Assembly: GCA_028697515.1 (NCBI GenBank)
Contig: JAQVEY010000116.1
Span: forward strand, 1 to 7,133
DNA length: 7,133 nt
Origin: Bacteroidales bacterium
GTDB lineage: Bacteria; Bacteroidota; Bacteroidia; Bacteroidales; ML635J-15
Direction of reading: 5' to 3'
Below, piece after piece: positions 1 to 6,424 of this stretch (positions within the stretch are counted from its first letter, which is position 1; every line of letters begins with the position of its first letter). The notes under the pieces are model-generated. The model was not told the DNA's origin. It did not search any database and worked only from the letters and a program-made list of their open reading frames with translations. A program made the translations under genes and the position numbers.

Positions 1-1
1 T

Positions 2-250
2 GAGTTTATTCATGCTGATATTTTTATAAAAAACAGAAATACTTTGCTAAAAGCATTACATGCAAAACCTAATGGTATTAGCATTCCTGAATTTAAGGAA
101 ATTATGCCTGGAACTAAAAAATTTCGTGCATTGATAGGTGAAATTTTAGAAAACGACAAGCTGATTCAATACACAAAAGACATAAATGACGAAACACTAA
201 TTGTAATTACACAAAAAGGAAAGGAATTTAACAATGCAAGTATATCTTGA
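2..250 (+). CDS. selB: Probable SelB C-terminal fragment (Sec-specific translation elongation factor), 5' truncated
   Basis: The frame is open from base 2 to a TGA at 248-250, followed at once by an in-frame TAA, and gives the last 82 residues of a protein that begins outside the window. The fragment looks like a winged-helix unit: a helix (TLLKALHAKPNG), then ISIPEFKEIMPGTKKFRALI, then LENDKLIQ and a short beta wing ending in LIVITQKGKEF. SelB carries winged-helix repeats at its C terminus that bind the SECIS hairpin, and the wording 'GISxxEFKE...KKFRALI...LE' resembles the last of them. No GTPase motif is visible because that part lies upstream. The identification rests heavily on context: selD and selenium-associated genes follow in the same direction and a Sec-encoding gene lies downstream. 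It overlaps the next gene by 17 bases. A different winged-helix protein cannot be excluded. An internal TTG at 44 should not be taken as a start, because the frame continues upstream of it. Confidence 0.58.
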   Translation, partial: EFIHADIFIKNRNTLLKALHAKPNGISIPEFKEIMPGTKKFRALIGEILENDKLIQYTKDINDETLIVITQKGKEFNNASIS

Positions 251-1397
251 TAATACTGCCACAAGCTGGCCTAAACCGCATACAGTAGTTGACGCAATAT
301 CAGATTATCTCAGTAACTATGGAGGAAGTCCTGGAAGGTCGGGTCATGCTTTTGCACTAAAAGCAGCGCGAATTGTATTCGAGACAAGAGAACTATTAGC
401 AGAATATTTCAATGCTGATTCTTCTGATAGAGTAATATTTACTTCAAATGCTACTAATGCCAGCAATATAGCATTTAAGGGCATTCTTAAAAAGGGCGAT
501 CATGTTATAACCAGCCACATGGAGCACAACTCAACAATTCGTCCATTGCGGCATTTAGAACAACAGGGAATAATAGAGTTAACAATTATTGATTGTGACC
601 AAAATGGTAATATTGATTTAGATATACTAAAAAGCAGTTTTAAGCCAAACACTAGACTTGTTTCTACCATTCACGGATCGAACATTATTGGGATAGCTCT
701 GCCTATTGAAAAGATTGGAGCTTTGTGTAAATCCAAAAATATATTATATCATGTTGACGCAGCACAAACAGCTGGTTTTCTACCTATTGATGTACAAAAA
801 GATAATATTGATATTTTGACTTTTACAGGACACAAGAAACTACTAGGACCCTCAGGAACCGGAGGAATAGTTATTAGAAAAAATATTGACATTGACACAC
901 TAATTCATGGAGGTTCTGGGAGCAAATCAGAATCTGAAACTCATCCAGATTTCTATCCGGATAAACTTGAAGCAGGGACTCCAAATACCGTTGGAATTAC
1001 CGGTCTTAAGGCAGGAATAGAATTTATTTTTAAACAAGGACAACAAAAAATAATCAATCATTCACAACAGATAACAGATTATTTTCTCGATTCTTTATCA
1101 GAAATTCAAGAACTTAATTTACATGGACCAGGTAAAGGAAAAAATATTTTACCAGTGATCTCTGTCACAAGCGATTTATTTCCCCCCGATAAACTTGCAA
1201 GTGTTCTTGACAAAAAATACGGCATTATGACTAGATCAGGTCTTATGTGTAGCCCTTTGGGACACAAAGCATTGGGCACTTTTCCAAAAGGTACTTTAAG
1301 ATTTAGCCCAGGATTTTTCACAACAAAAAAAGACATTGATTATACAAGTGAATCATTAAAACGAATTATCACAAACAAAGAATATGAAAACAGTTGA
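234..1397 (+). CDS. Class-V aminotransferase, cysteine desulfurase-like protein of the selenium cluster
   Basis: This is a complete 387-aa PLP-dependent fold-type I enzyme, of normal length for cysteine desulfurase / selenocysteine lyase-like proteins. The N terminus YLDNTATSWPKP is characteristic. Visible landmarks are a His that would stack on PLP in SHMEHNS (His98), HVDAAQ (Asp175, Gln178) for the cofactor ring, the Schiff-base lysine in TFTGHKKLLGP (Lys201), and a catalytic-loop cysteine in RSGLMCSPLGHKALGT (Cys339). These residues fit abstraction of S or Se from cysteine or selenocysteine to form an enzyme persulfide or selenide. It resembles the EF2568-type branch that tends to occur beside selD and yedF. 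The probable role is supplying selenium to SelD, but sulfur-only activity is possible. The ATG at 234 is supported by the purine-rich AAAGGAAAGG about 9 bases upstream and by the conserved N terminus. It overlaps the upstream frame by 17 bases and the downstream one by 14. There is no signal peptide, so it is cytoplasmic. Confidence 0.9.
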   Translation: MQVYLDNTATSWPKPHTVVDAISDYLSNYGGSPGRSGHAFALKAARIVFETRELLAEYFNADSSDRVIFTSNATNASNIAFKGILKKGDHVITSHMEHNSTIRPLRHLEQQGIIELTIIDCDQNGNIDLDILKSSFKPNTRLVSTIHGSNIIGIALPIEKIGALCKSKNILYHVDAAQTAGFLPIDVQKDNIDILTFTGHKKLLGPSGTGGIVIRKNIDIDTLIHGGSGSKSESETHPDFYPDKLEAGTPNTVGITGLKAGIEFIFKQGQQKIINHSQQITDYFLDSLSEIQELNLHGPGKGKNILPVISVTSDLFPPDKLASVLDKKYGIMTRSGLMCSPLGHKALGTFPKGTLRFSPGFFTTKKDIDYTSESLKRIITNKEYENS

Positions 1398-1992
1398 TGC
1401 AAAAGGGAAATTATGCCCTATCCCACTTATTATGACAAAAAAAGCTTTGGCAGAACTTTCAAATGATGAGATTCTAGAGATTTTAATAGACAGTGAAACA
1501 TCTATGAGTAATGTATGCCATTTCTTGAAAGAATATAATATGCAGGTAAAATCCGAAAAACAAGGAAATATTTTTAGATTATTGGTAAATAAAACTGGCA
1601 ATATCCCAGATAATGCGCCAGTTGAAGATTTTTGTACAATTAACAACACAAATCTATCAAATTATGTGATTACAGTTAAGCGAAACAGAATGGGTGATGG
1701 TGCTGAGGAACTTGGTCAAATTCTCATTAAAGCCTGTATAAATACTATACCTGAACTAGATTCAAAGCCTAAAAAGATAATTTTCCTTAATTCAGGAATA
1801 TTTATGTGCCTAAACGATTCTCCTGTTATTGATTCATTAAAAAAACTAGAAAATATGGGAATAGAAATACTCGTTTGTGGAACATGTCTTGACTACTATA
1901 AGAAAAAAGAACAACTTGCTGCAGGAAGAGTATCAAATATGTACGATATTCTTAACTCTATGGCTGAAGCATCGAAAGTTGTTTTTGCATAA
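1384..1992 (+). CDS. yedF: YedF-type selenium metabolism protein (TusA-like plus DsrE-like domains)
   Basis: This complete 202-aa two-domain protein has an N-terminal TusA/SirA-like domain (about residues 1-72) with the signature DAKGKLCPIPL. Cys11 of its CPxP motif is the residue that carries persulfide or selenide in this family. A short linker leads to a DsrE/DsrF-like domain (about 93-202) with KKIIFLNSGIFM and EILVCGTCLDYY, where Cys165 and Cys168 are likely redox or carrier cysteines. This architecture and length match the YedF family, which co-occurs with selD and is thought to act in selenium trafficking; its exact reaction is not settled. Its ATG lies inside the end of the desulfurase gene (14-base overlap), so translation is probably coupled and the two proteins may hand over sulfane sulfur or selenium directly. 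The start is fixed by the conserved N terminus. It ends in TAA. A general sulfur-transfer role is the alternative. Confidence 0.88.
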   Translation: MKTVDAKGKLCPIPLIMTKKALAELSNDEILEILIDSETSMSNVCHFLKEYNMQVKSEKQGNIFRLLVNKTGNIPDNAPVEDFCTINNTNLSNYVITVKRNRMGDGAEELGQILIKACINTIPELDSKPKKIIFLNSGIFMCLNDSPVIDSLKKLENMGIEILVCGTCLDYYKKKEQLAAGRVSNMYDILNSMAEASKVVFA

Positions 1993-2050
1993 TTATAACA
2001 CTTTTCAATATTATTAAAACAATACAATAACAGATTAATCAAAAACATCA

Positions 2051-2278
2051 ATGCATAATAAAGTTATTACATTTCAGTCAACTCATCATGTTTTAAAAGC
2101 GGAGAAGATACTAATAAAAGCAGGATTAAAATTCGATATTATTCCTACTCCGAAAAACATTTCGAGCGATTGCGGGATGTCAATAAGGTTTGATTCTCAA
2201 GTTATTAATTTATCTCTTTTATCTGAATTGCTTAATACAAACAATATTAGTTTTAAAATATACGATTACAAAATATGA
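2051..2278 (+). CDS. Small DUF3343 family protein, putative Se/S carrier
   Basis: This 75-aa protein has the pattern of the DUF3343 family: an N-terminal strand (KVITFQSTHHVLKAEKILIKAG), then IIPTPKNISSDCGMSIRF with an invariant-looking Cys41-Gly42, and a short C-terminal half. Members are often annotated as putative Se/S carrier-like proteins and are found near selD, yedF and desulfurase genes. The single Cys41 would be the natural carrier residue; this function is an inference. There is no signal peptide or membrane segment. It starts 58 bases after yedF, without a Shine-Dalgarno sequence. Its stop overlaps the selD start as ATGA at 2275-2278, which points to coupled translation and a 1:1 or sequential relationship with SelD. 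Confidence 0.82.
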   Translation: MHNKVITFQSTHHVLKAEKILIKAGLKFDIIPTPKNISSDCGMSIRFDSQVINLSLLSELLNTNNISFKIYDYKI

Positions 2279-3315
2279 AAGATTTTGACCTTTTAAGTAC
2301 AGTAGAATACGGAGGCTGTTCAGCAAAATTGCCGGCATCAAAATTAAGTGAAGCACTCAGCGGATTACCTTCTACCCCACATCCTGATTTAATCGTTAAT
2401 ACGGACACACACGATGATGCTGGTGTTCTTAAAATAAATGATGAACTGGCACTAATTCAAACCACAGATTTCTTTCCGCCCGTATGTTCAGACCCATACG
2501 AATTTGGACAAATTGCAGCAACAAATGCTATGAGCGATGTATATGCAATGGGTGGAAAAGTTTTAAGTGCATTAAATATTATTACATTTCCTGCAAGTGT
2601 TTCGCTTGATATACTAAAAGAAATTCTTCGTGGTGGAATAGACAAGCTTATTGAAGCAGAAGGTGTTATGATGGGTGGACATACTATTGTTGACGAAGTT
2701 CCAAAATACGGTATGGCTGTCACAGGCACTGTACATCCAGAAAAAGTTATAACAAATTCTAATGCGGAACCCGGAGAAATTCTAATCCTTACAAAACCTA
2801 TAGGTTCAGGCATTATATTAGCTGGCAAAAGAATTAATGAAATAGACGATGATAAATATCGTAAAGTTCTCAAAAGCATGATGCAACTTAATAAAGGTGG
2901 AGCAGAAGTAATGCAGAAATACGAGATAAAATGTGCAACTGATATTACAGGATTTGGTTTGGCAGGACATGCTCTCAAGATTGCTTTAGCAAGTAAGGTC
3001 TGCTTAAAAATTTATGCCGAAAAAGTACCTCTTTTCGAGGGCACATTTGAACTTGCACAATTAGGTTGTTTACCGGGTGCAGCTTTTCGTAATCTGGAAT
3101 ATATAAATGATTATTCAGAGTTTAATTCAAATGTTTCTGTTGACTATAAAATGATTATGTGTGATGCACAAACTTCAGGAGGATTATTGTTTTCATGCAA
3201 ACCAGAATCTGCAAATAATATTCTGAATGATTTAAAAGCAAAAGGATTTGACTATAGTAAAATTATTGGCGAAGTAGTTAAATTAAACTCAAATAAACAA
3301 TTAGTTTTCTGTTAA
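2275..3315 (+). CDS. selD: Selenide, water dikinase (selenophosphate synthetase)
   Basis: This complete 346-aa enzyme is of usual SelD length and makes selenophosphate from selenide and ATP, the Se donor for Sec-tRNA and other selenium modifications. The active-site region is VEYGGCSAKLPASKL, with Cys15 at the position taken by Cys or Sec in the family and Lys18 as the conserved catalytic lysine. Here it is an ordinary TGT cysteine codon at 2317-2319, not TGA. The AIRS/PurM-like fold shows DTHDDAGV (Asp47/48), TTDFFPPVCSDPYEFGQIAA (Asp65), NAMSDVYAMGG (Asp88), GGHTIVDE and ATDITGFGLAGH (Asp223), the acidic residues that bind Mg-ATP. The C-terminal domain has CDAQTSGGLLF. The start overlaps the DUF3343 stop by four bases (ATGA). 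It is the last gene of the selenium cluster, followed by a 371-base gap. Soluble and cytoplasmic. Confidence 0.97.
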   Translation: MKDFDLLSTVEYGGCSAKLPASKLSEALSGLPSTPHPDLIVNTDTHDDAGVLKINDELALIQTTDFFPPVCSDPYEFGQIAATNAMSDVYAMGGKVLSALNIITFPASVSLDILKEILRGGIDKLIEAEGVMMGGHTIVDEVPKYGMAVTGTVHPEKVITNSNAEPGEILILTKPIGSGIILAGKRINEIDDDKYRKVLKSMMQLNKGGAEVMQKYEIKCATDITGFGLAGHALKIALASKVCLKIYAEKVPLFEGTFELAQLGCLPGAAFRNLEYINDYSEFNSNVSVDYKMIMCDAQTSGGLLFSCKPESANNILNDLKAKGFDYSKIIGEVVKLNSNKQLVFC

Positions 3316-3322
3316 ATAATAC

Positions 3323-3363
3323 TATTTAGAATTTTTTGTTGAAATTATAATTAATTCTAAATA
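3323..3363 (+). terminator. Possible weak transcription terminator after selD
   Basis: TATTTAGAATT (3323-3333) and AATTCTAAATA (3353-3363) form a perfect 11-bp inverted repeat with a 19-base loop, eight bases after the selD stop. The stem is almost all A-T and no clean T-run follows, so a strong intrinsic terminator is doubtful. Position and perfect pairing are the only support. It could also stabilise the mRNA 3' end. Confidence 0.35.
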
Positions 3364-3442
3364 AGAAAATTTTATTGCACCAAAATAATAGGGTCATTTT
3401 TATGACATTTATCATATATCACAATAAAGCAATACCAATATT

Positions 3443-3458
3443 TATAAAATATTTTATA
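3443..3458. repeat. 16-bp perfect palindrome in the intergenic region
   Basis: TATAAAATATTTTATA is its own reverse complement. It lies 229 bases upstream of the formate dehydrogenase start and could be an operator, but such palindromes arise easily by chance in DNA this rich in A and T. Confidence 0.3.
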
Positions 3459-3608
3459 TGTTTTTCAACAAGATTTTATTATACTTTTAATTTAGTAATA
3501 AAGCCCCAGCTCTTACAAATACTTATACTTTGAGAATTATTTAGAATAGGTATAAATTTTAATTAAAAAAACTATTTATATAAGTGTTTTAAAATTGAAA
3601 AATCTTTA

Positions 3609-3616
3609 TATTTTTG
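3609..3616 (+). promoter_or_regulatory. Candidate Bacteroidota-type -7 promoter element for the formate dehydrogenase gene
   Basis: TATTTTTG matches the TAnnTTTG -7 consensus of Bacteroidota and lies 70 bases before the ATG at 3687. The expected upstream TTTG-like -33 box is poor: only TGTTTT at 3585-3590 has suitable spacing. In DNA this AT-rich a chance match is quite possible. Confidence 0.25.
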
Positions 3617-3686
3617 TCATCTTGTAAACAAAAAACAGACATTGACAGAAAACAAATCATATAAAAACAAAAATTAAACTATTACT

Positions 3687-6395
3687 ATGGACAACAAAAT
3701 CAATTTAACTATTGACGGGCAGGTATATACGGCAAATATAGGACAAACCGTATTACAAGTTGCACGTGACAATGGAATTTACATTCCTAGTCTATGTTAC
3801 CATCCACGTACAGGAAAAGCGGGTAAATGTCGTGCTTGTCTTGTTGAAGTGGAGGGTATTCGCGGACTTAAAGAAAGTTGCGGACTTGAAGTAAGAGAAA
3901 ATATGGTAGTAAATACCAGAACAGAACGTATAATGGAAGTTCGCAAGATGATAGTTGAGCTTCATTTGTCGAACGGTGAGCACAATTGTATTGCATGTGA
4001 GAAGAACGGACATTGCGAGCTTCAAGACATGGCATACCATTGTGGTGTTGAAAGACCTCATTTTCCCGTTGAACATGTTACTGCAGAATTAGATACTTCA
4101 TCAGAAGGAATTATTCGTGATTCGAACAAATGTATTCAGTGCGGAAGATGTATTCGCGCTTGTAATTATAATGTAATGCACGAAGTTCTTGATTTTGGTT
4201 GGCGTTCAGGTGATATGAAAGTTATTTGCGATGATGACAAACCTATGGGAGAATCATCATGTGTACAATGTGGAGAATGTGTTCAGGTTTGCCCAGTTGG
4301 TGCACTCACATTTAAAAATGCCAAAGGCGTTGCTCAATATAAAGAGCTGAAAAAGACTAAAGTAATATGTACTTACTGCGGTGTTGTATGTTCAATTGAT
4401 ATGTATACCAAAGATAATAAATTTGTTTACTCACTTGGTACCGAAGAGAACTGGGAGGAATTACCTAACAAGGGTATGCTATGTGTAAAAGGTCGTTTTG
4501 GGTTTGACTTTTTGAATCGTGAAGACAGATTAAATACTCCACTTATTCGTAAAAATGGGGAATTAGTTGAAGCAAGCTGGGACGAAGCATTGGATTTGGT
4601 TGCTAGTAAATTTTCTGAAATAAAAGAAAAACACGGACCCGGATCTTTGGGATTTTTCACTTCTGCAAGGGTTTCAAATGAAGAAAACTATGCAGTTATG
4701 AGGCTTGCAAGAGGTGTAGTTGGAACAAACAACATCGACCATTGCGCTCGGCTCTGACACAGCTCTACGGTTGCGGGACTGGCAACCACATTAGGTTCAG
4801 GTGCTATGACAAACAGCATGCAAGAAGCCGACAAAGGTAATGTAATACTTGTAATTGGTACAAACACTACTTGGAATCATCCAGTTTTTGGAGGAATGAT
4901 TAAAAAAGCTGTAAAAGAAAAAGGAATAAAACTTATTGTTGCAGATCCAAGAGATATTGGTTTATCAAAAATTGCTGATATTCATTTAACACAGAATCCG
5001 GGTTCTGATACTGCATTATTAATGGGTATGCAGCACATCATAATAAAAAATAATTGGCATAATAAAGAATTTATTGCTGAAAGAACAGAAGGTTGGGATG
5101 AGTACGCAAAGAGTCTTGAGTTCTATACTCCTGAAAAAGTTTCTGAATTATGCGGTATATCCGTTGAAGACCTTAACGCCACAGCAAAATTATATGCTAC
5201 TGCAGGTCGCGGTGCTATTTACTACGCTATGGGAATTACACAACATTCCCACGGAGTTGATAACGTAATGGCATGTGCTTGCTTACAGATGATTCTTGGT
5301 AATTATGGCGTTCCCGGTACTGGTGTAAATCCTTTACGCGGACAAAATAACGTACAAGGGGCTTGTGATATGGGTGGATTACCAAATGTATTCACAGCAT
5401 ATCAACCAGTAATTAACGAAGATGCACGTAAGAAGTTTGCTGATGCATGGGGTGTTAAATATGAATTCCTTGATGACAAAGTCGGGCAGACGGTTACAAC
5501 AATGGTTGAAAATGCAGGTGATTCTATAAAATGTCTTTATATCGTTGGTGAAAATCCTATGATGTCCGATCCAAATCAAAATCATGCAAGACATCAATTC
5601 GAAAAGCTTGATTTTATTGTTGTTCAGGATATTTTCTTAACAGAAACAGCACAAATTGCTGATGTAGTTTTACCAGCAGCTGCATTTGCTGAAAAATATG
5701 GTACATTTACAAACACTGAAAGAAGAGTTCAATACTCCTTTAAAGCATTAAATCCTCCAGTTGGAGCAAAATACGACCATGAAATAGTTGCGGAAATAGC
5801 AAAACGAATGGGCTGCCTAGATTTTCCATCAACTGTAGAAGAATTATATTCTGAAATAAGAAAACTCACTCCTTCTTATGCTGGTATTTCTTATGAAAGG
5901 ATAATGAATAAAGCAGGATTAAGATGGCCCTGCCCAACCGAAGATCACCCTGGTACACCTATTTTACATGGGGCTAAATTCTCAAGAGGTCTTGGATTGT
6001 TAAAAGCTATTACATACAGACCTCCTGTTGAATATGCAAATAATGAATATCCATTAACACTTACAACAGGAAGATTACTTCAACATTATCATACAGGATC
6101 AATGACAAGAAGATCTAAAGTACTTCATGGAATAACTCCTTCGGGATATGTTGAAATAAATACAGTTGATGCTGCAAAGCTAAAGATAAAAAACGGCGAA
6201 ACAGTAAAAGTTTCATCATTGAGAGGTAGTATAAACATAACTGCAAAAGTTACTGAAAAAATTAAGAAAGGTGTTGTATTTATTCCTTTCCATTTTGCAG
6301 AAACTGCTGCTAATATTTTAACGAATGACGCTTATGATCCAGTAGCAAAAATTCCGGAATATAAAGTATGTGCTGTTAAAATTGAAAAAATTTAA
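3687..6395 (+). CDS. fdhA: Selenocysteine-containing formate dehydrogenase catalytic subunit, NAD-linked type (single gene read through in-frame TGA)
   Basis: This is one 902-residue protein with selenocysteine at 357 (TGA 4755-4757); bases before and after are in the same frame, with 16 open codons up to the next ATG. It oxidises formate to CO2 (or the reverse) at a Mo- or W-bis-pterin. Domains in order: a NuoG-like [2Fe-2S] domain (Cys37, 48, 51, 65); a Cys-rich cluster motif GEHNCIACEKNGHC (Cys101, 104, 110); two [4Fe-4S] ferredoxin motifs (Cys149/152/155/159 and 192/195/198/202); the molybdopterin oxidoreductase [4Fe-4S] site (Cys228, 231, 235, 266) with Lys268; the active site DHCARL-U-H (Sec357, His358); NPLRGQNNVQGACDMG with the conserved Arg551; and a C-terminal pterin-dinucleotide domain (about 788-902, YPLTLTTGRLLQHYHTG). 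No Tat signal is present, so it is cytoplasmic. The NuoG-like front end and the NuoE/NuoF gene 29 bases downstream indicate NAD(P)- or ferredoxin-linked electron transfer. Start: conserved N terminus, no Shine-Dalgarno sequence. Arg codon use changes inside the gene near 5450. Confidence 0.95.
4755..4757 (+). other. In-frame TGA recoded as selenocysteine (Sec357)
   Basis: The TGA falls exactly at the active-site position of formate dehydrogenases: GTNNIDHCARL before it and HSSTVAGLATTLGSGAMTN after it, compared with the known E. coli FdhF motif CCARV-U-HGPSVAGL. Homology is unbroken across the codon and the frame does not shift. A SECIS-like hairpin follows, and selD and a probable selB lie in the same window. 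A nonsense mutation is therefore very unlikely. Confidence 0.95.
4769..4787 (+). promoter_or_regulatory. Bacterial SECIS-like hairpin for Sec insertion
   Basis: GGTTGC (4769-4774) pairs perfectly with GCAACC (4782-4787) around the 7-base loop GGGACTG (4775-4781). The stem starts 11 bases and the loop 17 bases after the TGA, within the spacing known for bacterial SECIS elements, and the loop begins with G as expected. The 5' arm CGGTTGC is identical to the corresponding part of E. coli fdhF; the loop differs. A lower stem is weak by eye, with at best AGCT (4761-4764) against GGTT (4794-4797). The element also encodes residues of the protein, so codon choice is constrained. Confidence 0.82.
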
Positions 6396-6424
6396 GTTAT
6401 GCTTGTTAAATTTAAAATCTAGAA

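Larger units (their letters stand above)
3316..3686. other. AT-rich intergenic region between selD and the formate dehydrogenase gene
   Basis: This 371-base stretch has no credible gene on either strand. Base composition is extreme: a hand count over 3361-3600 gives about 18% G+C, well below the flanking genes. It holds an 11-bp inverted repeat just after selD (3323-3363), a 5-bp stem with a TTTT loop at 3393-3406 (GTCAT/ATGAC), a 16-bp perfect palindrome at 3443-3458, and a TAnnTTTG-like element at 3609-3616. No tRNA cloverleaf, riboswitch or sigma-54 (GG-N10-GC) promoter was recognised. Its size and the change of function across it suggest that the selenium cluster and the dehydrogenase genes are separate transcription units. 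Confidence 0.7.

Noticed and set aside
1106..1649. Two minus-strand open frames across the desulfurase/yedF junction.
   Set aside because: They are antisense shadows of conserved genes with no recognisable motifs or start signals.
2317..2319. SelD active site as a possible Sec codon.
   Set aside because: The codon is TGT (Cys), not TGA, although other SelD proteins use Sec here.
2457..2978. Open frame of 173 codons on the minus strand inside selD.
   Set aside because: It is antisense to a clearly conserved gene, has low-complexity Ser/Ile/Pro composition, and matches no family I recognise.
3393..3406. GTCAT-TTTT-ATGAC hairpin as a terminator.
   Set aside because: The stem is only five pairs, no T-run follows, and it lies about 80 bases after selD behind a better inverted repeat.
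3316..3686. tRNA-Sec or a riboswitch in the intergenic gap.
   Set aside because: The gap is about one-fifth G+C, with no long acceptor stem, TTC arm or structured GC-rich core on either strand.
3687..4757. A separate 356-aa NuoG-like protein, with a second 529-aa protein starting at 4806, or a pseudogene.
   Set aside because: The TGA is at the known Sec position, the frame is continuous, a SECIS-like hairpin follows and Sec machinery lies nearby. The ATG at 4806 falls inside a conserved motif.
3792..5597. Minus-strand open frames (3792-4076, 4427-4660, 5379-5597) and a plus-strand frame at 5074-5268 inside the formate dehydrogenase gene.
   Set aside because: All lie in other frames of a conserved gene and show no family features.
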